Under the pieces are notes generated by a model. It worked only from the letters and a program-made list of their open reading frames with translations. It did no database searches and was not told the origin of the DNA. From NCBI GenBank assembly GCA_023436205.1, contig JAEZKC010000088.1, positions 1 through 64,000 on the forward strand: a stretch of DNA of 64,000 bases, written 5' to 3'. The position numbers and the translations under genes are program-made. Origin of the DNA: Fibrobacterota bacterium (GTDB lineage: Bacteria > Fibrobacterota > Chitinivibrionia > Chitinivibrionales > Chitinispirillaceae). Positions 1-8,761 of the stretch are shown piece by piece (position 1 is the first letter of the stretch; each line of letters opens with the position of its first letter).

Positions 1-20
1 GAAAAAAGTAGTCCGTCCCC
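1..20. repeat. Half of a REP-like hairpin repeat (copy 1, cut by window edge)
   Basis: The first bases read as the right arm (AAAAAAGTAGTCCGTCCCC) of the inverted repeat found complete at 5261-5314 and 16776-16822. The left arm would lie outside the window. A matching RAYT transposase gene lies at 5467-6456. Confidence 0.75.
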
Positions 21-426
21 AACTTTCTGATATCATATAATATATAGAATAAAAAACAACTTTAACCTCCTTAACTCGATGGCCGGGTGTACTTATTGTG
101 GAAAAAATCCTGCTTTAGCCCCTAAGAACACAAGGATCAAGGCTTTCCGCAATATTTTCCGCGGGGGTTCGTAATATTAGTGGAAACAAACTTGTTCGGG
201 AAATAGAGTCGCTTTTTAATTATATTGTTAGTACGCTCTGTCCGGGTGTACCAAATTTCTTGACGAACACCTTTCTTCTGGGAATCCATCTTTAAGCTGT
301 ACGTGCATGCCGCCTGTCGAGACGGACTACAAGCTGCTTAAGAGGACAACCAATGTTAGTTGTGTAAAGGGATCAAGAAATTGGCCTCGGGCGGGGCGAT
401 TTTTTTTAACCGAACAGTTTTTGGCA
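21..426. other. Intergenic stretch upstream of the radical SAM gene
   Basis: About 400 bases with no convincing gene, RNA or strong promoter. An open frame in phase with the radical SAM gene extends back to an ATG at 307, but its 40 residues are rich in Arg/Lys, unlike the start of the family, and neither 307 nor 427 has a clear ribosome binding site. Confidence 0.5.
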
Positions 427-1290
427 ATGAATATTCCCAGCCCGGTAATCCGTCCACCATCGGAAGCTGACAGTCTGCTTGTGCAGGTCACAAGCGGCTG
501 CTCGTACAACAGGTGCACTTTTTGTCCCGCATACAAAGAAATTACCTTCCAGATAGTTGATAAGTCTCTGATATCGCAGCAGTTACGATCATTTTCCGCA
601 AGTGGCGGCAAAAAGGTGTTTCTCTGTGATGGTGATGCGCTGATTGCACCTCAGCACTTATTGGAGGATGTGCTTGTAGAAATTAGAAACGTCCTTCCTG
701 GTTTCACAAGAGTAAGTTCCTATGCAAATGCAAAAAGTATCGCTTCTAAAAGTACTGATGAACTGAAAGTGCTTGCAGATCTTGGTTTAAAGATACTGCA
801 TATAGGTCTGGAATCAGGGAGCGATTCAGTTTTAGAAAACCTTGAAAAGTGGGGTACTGCCCAGCAGATAGTGGAACAGGCTCAGCGGGTACGCTCCATT
901 GGTATGAGGCTGTTTGCCACTGTTCTTCTGGGGGCTGGGGGGCGGAATCTTTCGGCCGAGCATGCTTGTGAAACGGGGTTAGCTTTAAGTCGTATGGATC
1001 CGCATTTTGTGGGAGCTTTGACGCTTATGCCCTGCAGAGGGACGAAACTGTATTCCCAAGTGGAGTCAGGCTCTTTTGTGCTGCCATCTCCAAAAGAAAT
1101 GATCTATGAATTGAGAGCAATGCTTGAAAACACCAATCTTTCATCCGGTATTTTTTATGCCAATCACGCCTCCAACTATCTCCCCCTGCAAATCAGAATG
1201 CCCCGGGAAAAGGAAAAGGCACTGGCCTATATAGATAATGTGCTTCTTAAAGATGGTCCTCTTAAACCGGAATGGATGCGGGGACTTTGA
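427..1290 (+). CDS. Radical SAM protein (COG1032-like, function unassigned)
   Basis: A 287-residue protein that begins with the conserved PVIRPPSEADSLL lead-in of this radical SAM group, followed by the 4Fe-4S cluster cysteines C25, C30 and C33 (C-x4-C-x2-C, GCSYNRCTFC). By family knowledge the cluster cleaves S-adenosylmethionine to start radical chemistry; the substrate cannot be read from sequence. A glycine-rich stretch near residue 180 (LLGAGGRN) and the hydrophobic core fit the partial TIM barrel. There is no B12-binding or TRAM domain. An upstream ATG at 307 would add 40 residues, but homologues normally begin close to the PPSEAD motif, so 427 is preferred, although neither start has a good Shine-Dalgarno sequence. 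The gene stands alone, convergent with the 1344-1574 gene. Confidence 0.85.
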   Translation: MNIPSPVIRPPSEADSLLVQVTSGCSYNRCTFCPAYKEITFQIVDKSLISQQLRSFSASGGKKVFLCDGDALIAPQHLLEDVLVEIRNVLPGFTRVSSYANAKSIASKSTDELKVLADLGLKILHIGLESGSDSVLENLEKWGTAQQIVEQAQRVRSIGMRLFATVLLGAGGRNLSAEHACETGLALSRMDPHFVGALTLMPCRGTKLYSQVESGSFVLPSPKEMIYELRAMLENTNLSSGIFYANHASNYLPLQIRMPREKEKALAYIDNVLLKDGPLKPEWMRGL

Positions 1291-1343
1291 GTGTAGCTGG
1301 AACTGGCCGGCACTCAGCCAGTTCGTCCAGACCTCAAGTTAAA

Positions 1344-1574
1344 TTATTTCACCCCAACCGGAATGGCTTTTTTATGGGTGAATATCTTTACTCCCACGTG
1401 TCGCCTTCCAAGGAGCAATCCTGCCAGGGCTCCGATAACCGTGCCGATCAGATGGTTCAGCACAAATGCCAAGATGCCCATAACCAGTGAAAGAGCCAGT
1501 TTTAAAATACCTACCACAAGAGAGGTAAGGCGGGAGAGAAGCCAGAACGGAAGTGTAAGAAGTCTGCAGATCAT
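1344..1574 (-). CDS. Small hydrophobic membrane protein
   Basis: A 76-residue protein of unknown family. Residues 1-57 are almost wholly hydrophobic (two or three membrane segments with Gly-rich turns, ending LIGTVIGALAGLLLG), followed by a short basic tail. The start is well supported: AGGAG lies six bases before the ATG. It begins nine bases after the stop codon of the CHASE2 cyclase on the same strand, so the two are almost surely co-transcribed, and it may be a membrane partner of that cyclase (inference). The Gly-zipper-like pattern is common in small inner-membrane proteins and does not define a function. Confidence 0.7.
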   Translation of the reverse strand: MICRLLTLPFWLLSRLTSLVVGILKLALSLVMGILAFVLNHLIGTVIGALAGLLLGRRHVGVKIFTHKKAIPVGVK

Positions 1575-1583
1575 GGTAATCTC

Positions 1584-4484
1584 CTATTTTGAAGTGAGCC
1601 CTCTTACCCCATCCCAGTCAGGACCGGGAGGATTAATTTTGTATTCTCGAGTAAGCTCAAGCAGCCTCAGGGATGGGGTGACACCAGAGGGGCTGACGGT
1701 ACGATTGGGTTCCATTTCATGGGCGCGGGTCAAGAGCTCCTCTGCCTTCTGCCACTGCCTTGAGTAGAAGTGTTCAAGTGCCGAACTGTAGATATCCATG
1801 AGGGAACTCAGTGCAGGATCAAGCTCACCCTTTCGCCCCAGAAGTTCGTATATCACCACTGGTTCGGACTTTCCAACTACCCTGATTTTATCGAGCTGTC
1901 TTGCAGAGAACTGCTCCCTAATCATATTGTAGGTGTAATGACTTATCATAGTGTAAACACCATACTGCTTGGCTGCACTTTCCAGTCGGGCAGCTAAATT
2001 GACCGCATCGCCCATCATGGTGTAGTTCATTCTCACGGCTGATCCCATATTACCGGTAGTAATCGCTCCGGTATTGATTCCTATTCTCATTCGCATGTTG
2101 TGCACAATCTGAGGCCACTTTTCCCCTTCGCTGAACCACTTTTTCCGCAGTTCGCCAAGCGCTGTTTGCATATCCAAAGCGGTCTGGCAAGCCTGAATCG
2201 CATGGTCGGCCATGGGAACCGGTGCTCCGAAAAAGGCGATAATGGCATCCCCTTCGTATTTGTCTAAGGTCCCATAATGAGAGAGAAGTATATCGGTCAT
2301 GGCGCTGAGGTATTCGTTGAGGAGCTCGACCAGTTTTGTGGGGGACCCAAGCTTTTCCGAAAATGTCGAAAATCCCTGTATATCGGTGAAGTAGGCAGTT
2401 CTGATTCCCTCTTCACCACCCAGTTGAGGACGCTGTTTCTGGGTATACATGATATCGATCAGCTCTGGAGAGAGATATTGCTTGAACGTGCTCTGAAGGA
2501 ATTTTCTGTCTTTTTCTTCGGTCATATATCGAAAACCCATCACTGCCGTAAAGCTTAGTATTATAGTAATAACCGGACGGACCATCTCTATCCACAGGAA
2601 ATTTTCAAACACTACCATGCAGGCCAGCAGATAGGCGAAAATGAAACCTGCCAGAAAAAGCCCACTCCATAATGGCTTCAAAAAGAATGCCATAAGCGCT
2701 ATGATCAGTCCCACTGCCAGAAGGACCGCCAAATCCATCCAGGGGGGAAGCCTTTTCACAAATGTGTCTGTTAAAAGGGAATTCATCAGTGAGGCGTGGA
2801 TCTCCACCGCCGGGAACTGCTTATCATGGGGAACCGGTTTTATATCGAAAAGACTGGCGGATGTTGAGCCAACCAGAAAAATTTTACCCTCCATGGCACT
2901 TTGAATGCGATTGTTAACTATGTCGTAAAAATGATTATAGGGAAAAGGTTTTGAAGCCTTTCCAAAGTAGGTGACCAGGTGACGATTCCCTTTGCGCAGG
3001 GGTATCTGGACCGTCTTCCCGAAATCCCTTCTTGAATCGCGTTCCATGCTTTGCAACCCACCCCAGCCAGTTTCAAGTAGTTCTGTTAAGGTGGCTCCTC
3101 TAAGCACCGGAAGAGAACTGACAAGCACGCCATTCTGCCGTTTTACCCAGAAATCAAAAAACAGCAGTTTTCGCTCGGAAGATCCCATGGGCAGATCTTC
3201 AGGCTTCAGAAGAGCGATAGTTCGTAATTCCTGCTCCGTGAGCATGATCTCAATACCGTCAGGCATGAGCACATACCACTCATAATCGGAACCACGACTT
3301 ACAGTATAATCCTCAGGAAGTGTAAGCTCGGATCCCACTTCAAGATTCAGCAGCTCTTCATCCTTTTCAAGCAGAGCTTCACTAAGTTCAAAAGGCAGAG
3401 GGCTTGAACTTGCACGGAGAACAAGACAGATTCTTCCCAATTGATCCTTCTCCATAACCAGAAAGGAGGTGATATCCAGCTTTTCCTTATCCTTGAGAGC
3501 AAAGATTTCATCTTTGGAATTCAGTATAGCCCTTATCTGGGCTGAGGTTACATCCGGATAAGAATAGCGCAGGTCTCCTTTCCTGTTTTTAAACACTTTG
3601 AAGGGCTTTCCTATATCCAGATACTGTTCGGGCTTCAGCTTAATTTCTTCGTTGGGAGTGCCAAACAGGGTAGCCACTGTGCGAATGCTTAGAGGCAGAT
3701 ACACCGGATCAAAGTTGCCGAATCGATACAACAGCGGAATCTCCTTGATAACTCCATCCTGGCCCACATCAATCACATTCACATGGCCGATCTGTCGTGC
3801 CCCTTGAGCAAGGTCCGGATAGATACCGTCCACTATGGTTTTCTTATCAATGATGGTTGCGGTTATATCCCTGGGAAAAATGAGGGCGGAAGCAGGGTTT
3901 AATGATTCATGCCAGGCCATGTCCATGCGATGGGCTATCTGGGAAGTGAAACCGTAATCGCTTTCATCTGCCAGGCACAGCCCCATGAATACTCTTCCCG
4001 ATTTTCTGATGGATCGGGCAAATTGTTCATCATAGTCTATCGCAGACATCAGCTGGTCGTGCACTGAAACACCGGTAATCTGGGGATTTCCTCCAGTTAC
4101 TCGAGAAAAGATATTTTCTAGACGCTCCTGGTGTTTTTTGTCCTCACGATCATAAAAGAGAACATCAAAAGCGATTGCCGCGGGGAAATGACCGCTCAGA
4201 GTATCAACCATTCTGGCTTGGACCGATCGATCCCAGCTCCAGTATTTCCCCATTTTCTCCATGCTCATATCATCAATATCCACGATTTCAATGCCATACT
4301 CTGGAGGATCTGCGGAGATGGACTTTTCATTGCCGGAGAATTTCAGAGAATAGCGGAAGTAGTAGGATACATTTTCCAGCCAGTCAACCAGGTCGCCAAA
4401 GGCGTAGGTGGATAGCAAAGCAATGCAAACAGTGACAAGCAAACTCATTCCGACATTACTGGCAATCTTTTTGAGAGATTTCAT
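1584..4484 (-). CDS. CHASE2-domain adenylate cyclase (class III)
   Basis: A 966-residue membrane signalling enzyme. An N-terminal membrane anchor (about residues 10-30) is followed by a long extracytoplasmic CHASE2 region. About three membrane helices near residues 590-665 precede a C-terminal class III nucleotide cyclase domain. Metal-binding aspartates are D701 (FTDIQGFS) and D746 (YEGDAIIAFFG). K742 plus the Thr in NYTMMGD fit the Lys/Thr purine-specifying pair of class IIIb adenylate cyclases, and NLAARLE supplies the transition-state Asn and Arg. The expected product is cAMP, in response to an unknown external signal. The frame stays open to 4616, but 4484 is chosen because the membrane anchor starts there and AAGGAG precedes it, at a rather long 12-base spacing. 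It is followed by the small membrane protein at 1344-1574 and is divergent from pgsA. Confidence 0.9.
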   Translation of the reverse strand: MKSLKKIASNVGMSLLVTVCIALLSTYAFGDLVDWLENVSYYFRYSLKFSGNEKSISADPPEYGIEIVDIDDMSMEKMGKYWSWDRSVQARMVDTLSGHFPAAIAFDVLFYDREDKKHQERLENIFSRVTGGNPQITGVSVHDQLMSAIDYDEQFARSIRKSGRVFMGLCLADESDYGFTSQIAHRMDMAWHESLNPASALIFPRDITATIIDKKTIVDGIYPDLAQGARQIGHVNVIDVGQDGVIKEIPLLYRFGNFDPVYLPLSIRTVATLFGTPNEEIKLKPEQYLDIGKPFKVFKNRKGDLRYSYPDVTSAQIRAILNSKDEIFALKDKEKLDITSFLVMEKDQLGRICLVLRASSSPLPFELSEALLEKDEELLNLEVGSELTLPEDYTVSRGSDYEWYVLMPDGIEIMLTEQELRTIALLKPEDLPMGSSERKLLFFDFWVKRQNGVLVSSLPVLRGATLTELLETGWGGLQSMERDSRRDFGKTVQIPLRKGNRHLVTYFGKASKPFPYNHFYDIVNNRIQSAMEGKIFLVGSTSASLFDIKPVPHDKQFPAVEIHASLMNSLLTDTFVKRLPPWMDLAVLLAVGLIIALMAFFLKPLWSGLFLAGFIFAYLLACMVVFENFLWIEMVRPVITIILSFTAVMGFRYMTEEKDRKFLQSTFKQYLSPELIDIMYTQKQRPQLGGEEGIRTAYFTDIQGFSTFSEKLGSPTKLVELLNEYLSAMTDILLSHYGTLDKYEGDAIIAFFGAPVPMADHAIQACQTALDMQTALGELRKKWFSEGEKWPQIVHNMRMRIGINTGAITTGNMGSAVRMNYTMMGDAVNLAARLESAAKQYGVYTMISHYTYNMIREQFSARQLDKIRVVGKSEPVVIYELLGRKGELDPALSSLMDIYSSALEHFYSRQWQKAEELLTRAHEMEPNRTVSPSGVTPSLRLLELTREYKINPPGPDWDGVRGLTSK

Positions 4485-4652
4485 TGTGTAAGGGGTCTCC
4501 TTGCGGGTGTGATTCTTATTATAAGTGCAGGGGTGCATCCGTGACAAGCGTAAATCAGTGTTTCTAATGGAATCACAAGGCCTTCGGTCGGTCAGAAAGT
4601 ATTTTATGAAGTTCACACTATTTAGAACTCTTTCGCAAAAAGAAGGTTATCT

Positions 4653-5246
4653 ATGAACCTTGCAACCGTACTGACAGCGTCACGAGTGGTGATTGCACCC
4701 ATTTTTGCCCTGGTCTTTGTACTGGGCTACGGCAGCCCGGGCATTAGTTGGCTGTGGTGGTGTTTTATATTGGCCATACTGGTGGAACTTTCAGATCTTC
4801 TAGACGGCACAGTCGCCCGGAGCAGAGGCGAGGTTACCGATTTCGGCAAGGTTTTTGACCCGGTGGCAGACAGCGTGTCCCGCCAGACCATCTTCATTTC
4901 CTTTATGGTCACAGGCATCATTCCTCTGTGGATGTATCTGATTTTCTTCTACAGGGATGCTTTCATGCAGCTCTTAAGAATCGTTTGTGCTTCCAGTGGG
5001 ATCGTACTGGCGGCCCGCAAATCCGGAAAAGCCAAGGCGGTTCTTCAGGGAATCGGCACTTTCGGAGTACTTTTTGTTTTGGCACTGTTATATTACAATG
5101 TTTCCTGGATGCCTTCCACCATTCTGGGGTACAATCCCGGTTTCTGGGTGATGCTTTTTCCCACCATTTTCACTCTGCTGTCGGTGATCGATTATATCAT
5201 CCCCAACCGCAAGCTGATTGCCAGGATGATGAGAGCGAAGGGATAA
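4653..5246 (+). CDS. pgsA: CDP-alcohol phosphatidyltransferase, probably phosphatidylglycerophosphate synthase
   Basis: A 197-residue integral membrane enzyme. It carries the complete family signature DG-x2-AR-x8-G-x3-D-x3-D (from LLDGTVAR to FDPVAD), which binds the metal and the CDP-alcohol. The length and the N-terminal NLATVLTASRV match PgsA, which makes phosphatidylglycerol phosphate from CDP-diacylglycerol and glycerol 3-phosphate at the inner membrane. A closely related headgroup transferase such as phosphatidylserine synthase cannot be fully excluded. AGAAGG sits a few bases before the ATG. It is divergent from the CHASE2 cyclase and followed 14 bases downstream by a REP-like hairpin. 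Confidence 0.85.
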   Translation: MNLATVLTASRVVIAPIFALVFVLGYGSPGISWLWWCFILAILVELSDLLDGTVARSRGEVTDFGKVFDPVADSVSRQTIFISFMVTGIIPLWMYLIFFYRDAFMQLLRIVCASSGIVLAARKSGKAKAVLQGIGTFGVLFVLALLYYNVSWMPSTILGYNPGFWVMLFPTIFTLLSVIDYIIPNRKLIARMMRAKG

Positions 5247-5260
5247 GGGAGGGATCCCAT

Positions 5261-5314
5261 GGGGACGGACTACTTTTTTCCTTTTATTTTAAACAATTAA
5301 AAGTAGTCCGTCCC
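5261..5314. repeat. REP-like inverted repeat hairpin (copy 2)
   Basis: A perfect 16-base inverted repeat, GGGACGGACTACTTTT at 5262-5277 and its complement at 5299-5314, separated by an A/T-rich loop. The same arms recur at 1-20 and 16776-16822. It lies just upstream of a RAYT gene, which is the expected partner for such elements, and may also end pgsA transcription. Confidence 0.85.
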
Positions 5315-5466
5315 TGCCTTTTCCTCTCAAAAAAATTCCTACTCTGCAAAAAGCAAATCTCCATTTCAAGTACTCTGCCTTTAAAAAGCCGGATTGGCCA
5401 TTTTCATATTGGCTTTTCCTTTGCTCCATTTCGTCTCGAATCATATTACCCTATCTAGGAGTAAAG

Positions 5467-6456
5467 ATGCCCAGAATGAATCGACTCGATTTGCCCGGTT
5501 CTCTTGTGCATATCATGGCTCATGGAATCGATGGTCGAAAATTATTCCTGGATGACGAGGATCGAACCGAATTTGTCAAAAGATTAGCCTCGGGATTGAA
5601 AAAAACTCGTTTTGATTGCTTGGCTTGGTCGCTTATGGACAACCATTATCATCTGCTGGTACGTACCACCGAACTACCCATGAGCAAACTGATGCGCGCA
5701 TTAAATTCATCTTACGCACGCTATTACAACAAAAGATATGAAAGGAGCGGGTATCTTTTTCAAAACAGATTCAAATCAGTCGTATGTCAAGACATGCATT
5801 ATGCGGCTAATCTTATCGTTTACATTCATCTAAATCCTCTTAGAGGCGGAATTGTTAAGACCATTGAACAATTGGAATCGTATACTTGGTGCGGGCACCG
5901 TGAAATGATTGCCTGTGGCGGATATTCAGGGTCATTTATGAATGTTAAGGAAAGCCTGCGAAGATTTGGGGAAAAGGACCTTGAAGCCGTCATAAACTAT
6001 AAGCGAATGGTTTCAAGCACCTGCAATCCTGAGTCGGATAATAGTAAAGCCGGCTCTCTTGATAAAGATTCAGAACAGGAAATAAGGGGAGCATTCAAGG
6101 GATGGCCAGCAGTAATTGGCAATCCTGAGTTTGTGAAGAGAGTAATGGAGCAGCATAAGATTAGTATGCATCGCATGCATCGCAAGGCAGATTATTATTA
6201 TGTTCTTGAAAAAATCGCCAATGAAGTATGTTTGAAATTTAATATCAGCCGAAAGGAACTTTTTAAAAGGGGAAGACGCAATTCCAGATCACAAGCTCGA
6301 GCAGATTTTTGTTATAGAACTCATATAGAAGAGTTGTTACCGGTTTCAGTTGTTGCAGAATACTTACAAATCACTATTTCCCCTGTTACAGTTCTGGTTG
6401 AGCGCGGTGAAGCCTGTCTTGAGAAAAGGATGATAACAGAAGGTAGCATCCTTTAA
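5467..6456 (+). CDS. REP-associated tyrosine transposase (RAYT, IS200-like Y1 family)
   Basis: A 329-residue HUH-type single-strand DNA transposase. The HUH motif is H60-Y61-H62 (DNHYHLLV), and the candidate nucleophilic tyrosine is Y119 in VYIHLNPLRGG. The conserved YYNKRYERSGYLFQNRFKS block is also intact. After residue 200 there is an extension with a DnaA-like helix-turn-helix appearance (about residues 255-320), as seen in several RAYT groups. By family knowledge such proteins recognise and nick hairpins of REP elements, and the repeats at 1-20, 5261-5314 and 16776-16822 are good candidates. The start is supported by AGGAG six bases upstream. The gene is not flanked by IS ends, so it appears domesticated or single-copy in this window. 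Confidence 0.9.
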   Translation: MPRMNRLDLPGSLVHIMAHGIDGRKLFLDDEDRTEFVKRLASGLKKTRFDCLAWSLMDNHYHLLVRTTELPMSKLMRALNSSYARYYNKRYERSGYLFQNRFKSVVCQDMHYAANLIVYIHLNPLRGGIVKTIEQLESYTWCGHREMIACGGYSGSFMNVKESLRRFGEKDLEAVINYKRMVSSTCNPESDNSKAGSLDKDSEQEIRGAFKGWPAVIGNPEFVKRVMEQHKISMHRMHRKADYYYVLEKIANEVCLKFNISRKELFKRGRRNSRSQARADFCYRTHIEELLPVSVVAEYLQITISPVTVLVERGEACLEKRMITEGSIL

Positions 6457-6487
6457 TTTGGCTGTCTCGGTTTTTTCAACGAAAGTT

Positions 6488-7595
6488 CTATGCTGAAAAT
6501 GCCGCCTCCTGTTTCTTGAGTACCTCCCGCTTCAAGTCGGCCTCCACTTTCCTTATATCGAGCATGGCTATAAGTTTTCATCCTGCACAACAGGAATTTG
6601 GGTGTACCCTACCGTATTCGACAAGTTCATCGCTTCCTTTACTCCCTGGTCGGGACTAAGGATCGGGACATCTAGGTTCATGATATCAGAAACCAGACTC
6701 CAGGACCAAAGGGAGTAATTGGCCAGTATCTGTCGTATGTCGTTAAATGTGACCATCCCCACCACTTTACTGTTTTCATCGGTAACGGGCAGAAGGTCTG
6801 CGTTGACAGTAAAAAAAACGTTTACTGCTTCGATGATGGTGGTCTGTTCTGTCAATACGCTCTGGGGGGCAAGTGGCGGAAGCACCTCACCCACTTTTCT
6901 GCTTTTTATAAGATCATCGATTGTGATCCTCACCCCGGTTTCCTTTGACAGCCTGGAAGCAATATTTACGGATGAGGGCCCGATTAGCTGAATCAGAGAA
7001 GTGGTGGTGGTGACAAGAATGATTGTATCTCCCAGGGCGAAATCAGGGGAAACACTGATGTTGTTCAGGTGCTGACCTGCCACGATGGCCAGGCCTATGG
7101 AAACGCCACCCTGCGAGAATAAGCTTAATCCTATATAGCGTCGCACCACTCTGCCGGCTGAGGAAATTCTGGCTCCCAAATAGGAACCAATTACCTTCCC
7201 CAGTGATCTCGCGATTACAAAAAGAACTACAGAAAGCCAAAGCCATCCGGGCATATTGGCTAATGTGAGTCTGGCACCGGTCATGACGAAAAAAAGGACA
7301 TAAACCGGATTGGCGATTCCCCTCATGAAACCGAAAAAATGCTCTGAGCTGTAAGGGTAGCGGTTGGTTACGATCAGTCCGGCCAGAAGTGCAACGATTA
7401 TCACATCCAGCCTAATGACAATGGACAATCCGATGAGAAGAAGAAACAGTCCGAAACCGGTGGTGATCGCCTGTTCCTTGTCTTTTGATTTCTTCAGAAG
7501 CCAGCCGATCATAAAGCCGAACCAGCGCAAGTGCATCGTCTAGTGCTATGACCGCAATGATGGTGGTTGTGAGTACACCAGCAGCCCTCCTCTCC
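6488..7595 (-). pseudogene. Decayed cation/proton antiporter with CBS domains
   Basis: A remnant of a close paralogue of the intact antiporter at 19353-21023. The first half is missing. Reading on the minus strand, about 20 codons match the DDGLALL segment in one frame (7595-7522). A second junction near 7520 then jumps to the GMLISWLL region in another frame, which stays open as a 322-residue frame (7536-6568). After QDENL there is a stop, and the expected ending (LDIRKVEADLK...QEAAF) continues in a different frame to a stop at 6488-6490. There are thus at least two internal deletions and one frameshift. The remaining open frame keeps several membrane helices and the CBS pair, but it lacks the N-terminal half of the transport core and is unlikely to transport. 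Confidence 0.85.
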
Positions 7596-7833
7596 TACAA
7601 ATACGGGAGGCATTGATCAGCTTGCGGATTGGAATATCGAAGCGGGGATTCATGAGTGCGTACAATTGTTTGTCAAGCCAATTGTTTACCTGCTGCTGAC
7701 TGAATCGCCAGCTTGCCCCCTCTTTCTCCCCCGGCAGCTCTCCTGAAGCCGCCCATTCCAGAATGGCCTCCTGAGAAACTCTAAGGTAACTTGCAACTTC
7801 CTGAACAGTCATCAAGTGCGGGTCCAAATTCAT
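7546..7833 (-). pseudogene. Decayed HTH-EIIA regulator fragment
   Basis: The 95-codon frame matches the first 80 residues of the intact HTH-EIIA protein at 21023-21676. It has the same excisionase-like HTH (LMTxxEVAxYLRVS, WAxSGELPG, GASWRF) and the linker up to IRxLIxxSRI. Beyond SRI (about 7596) the sequence jumps to antiporter DNA read out of frame, so the whole EIIA domain has been deleted. The HTH part could in principle still bind DNA, possibly competing with the intact paralogue (inference). Order and strand match the intact operon. Confidence 0.8.
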
Positions 7834-7916
7834 TGTGAACCATTCCGGGAAAGATTAAGGTAGATCTGAGTTTATGGTTGCGCAAAGGATATGCCCGAGA
7901 AGGTCGTGAGAAGAGA

Positions 7917-8246
7917 CTATCGTAGCACCATCTGATGCACAAATGCCCCGGCCAGCCAAAGAAATGAACTCACCAGAAGACTGACCCCCAGGCTCATATC
8001 CCGGCTTAGACAATACATTGCAGTGATATAGAAAATAAAAGTGGGAATTATTCCAAAAAGGGCTCCGCGGGAATACTGCACCAAAATGCTTTTCTGACTG
8101 CCGTCAACTCCTAGCCATATCAGCACCATTAGGCCTGTGATCGGCATCACCACGACCAAACCTGCCAGGGAGGGAAACTTGCGACCCAGCCACGTTCCTG
8201 CCATTATAATGAGGGAGCTTAAGATGATTTTTAAAAAAAGCTGCAT
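7917..8246 (-). CDS. DUF3147-like small membrane protein
   Basis: A 109-residue protein with four predicted membrane helices (about residues 3-20, 27-45, 60-82 and 85-106). The layout and short length match the DUF3147/GlpM-like family, including the conserved Pro in VVMPITGLMVLIWL. Its biochemical role is unknown. A G-rich stretch (AGGGGGG) lies just before the ATG. It sits between the decayed HTH-EIIA operon and the 59-residue gene at 8321-8500, all on the same strand. Confidence 0.75.
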   Translation of the reverse strand: MQLFLKIILSSLIIMAGTWLGRKFPSLAGLVVVMPITGLMVLIWLGVDGSQKSILVQYSRGALFGIIPTFIFYITAMYCLSRDMSLGVSLLVSSFLWLAGAFVHQMVLR

Positions 8247-8320
8247 TCAGCCCCCCTTCAACCCTGGCTTAGCCGGGTCACTCCAATTGAAAACCGGAGT
8301 GAAGGGAAGCCGCAACAGTA

Positions 8321-8500
8321 TCAGCTATCAATCTTACATATGATGAGCCTGGTGGAGTGGTCGTCGGTGTTGAACCAGAAAGAGATCTCATCTCCCCAGG
8401 TGGTGAAACATTCGCCCAAATCCTTTTTCTGGCCGCAGGGGTAGATGTTTTTGTATCTGATGCGGGCCCGACGAATCATTTCCTGTTTCAGCTTTTCCAT
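8321..8500 (-). CDS. Small conserved-looking soluble protein (59 residues)
   Basis: A short gene with GGAG six bases before its ATG. The product starts MEKLKQEMIRRARIRYKNIY and continues with PCGQKKDLGECFTTWGDEISFWFNT, ending in a beta-like stretch (STRLIICKIDS). The basic helical start followed by an acidic and aromatic body looks like a folded small protein rather than chance. I do not recognise a named family. Its stop lies 74 bases before the DUF3147-like gene on the same strand. Confidence 0.7.
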   Translation of the reverse strand: MEKLKQEMIRRARIRYKNIYPCGQKKDLGECFTTWGDEISFWFNTDDHSTRLIICKIDS

Positions 8501-8761
8501 ATTGCACTCCAGAAAATTTTTTGCTGCTGAAACATTCTGTAACGCAAGATCAGTGCCAGCATCAGATCGGGCTTTTCTGCGCCCTGCCGACCAGCTCCGC
8601 TTATTCAGCCCGGAGTAAATTTCCTTTTATAGGCATTTTCTTCCCTTTAAAAATGCTAAACTCCATTTCAGTTACTATTTTATTACTGATTTGTCATTTA
8701 AACAGAGGCGGATTAGCCTAACTGCTTGAGTTTAATCCTTGCCTTAAAGGAGCTAAATTTG

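Noticed and set aside
307..426. N-terminal extension of the radical SAM protein from ATG 307
   Set aside because: The extra 40 residues do not resemble the family start, which normally begins just before PPSEAD; no ribosome binding site supports 307.
327..611. Minus-strand frame opposite the radical SAM gene
   Set aside because: It lies within a well-supported coding gene on the other strand and has no family features.
6568..7536. Intact shorter antiporter gene
   Set aside because: The open frame exists but begins midway through the transporter, lacks the first half of the fold, and its natural ending continues in another frame, so it is called a pseudogene.
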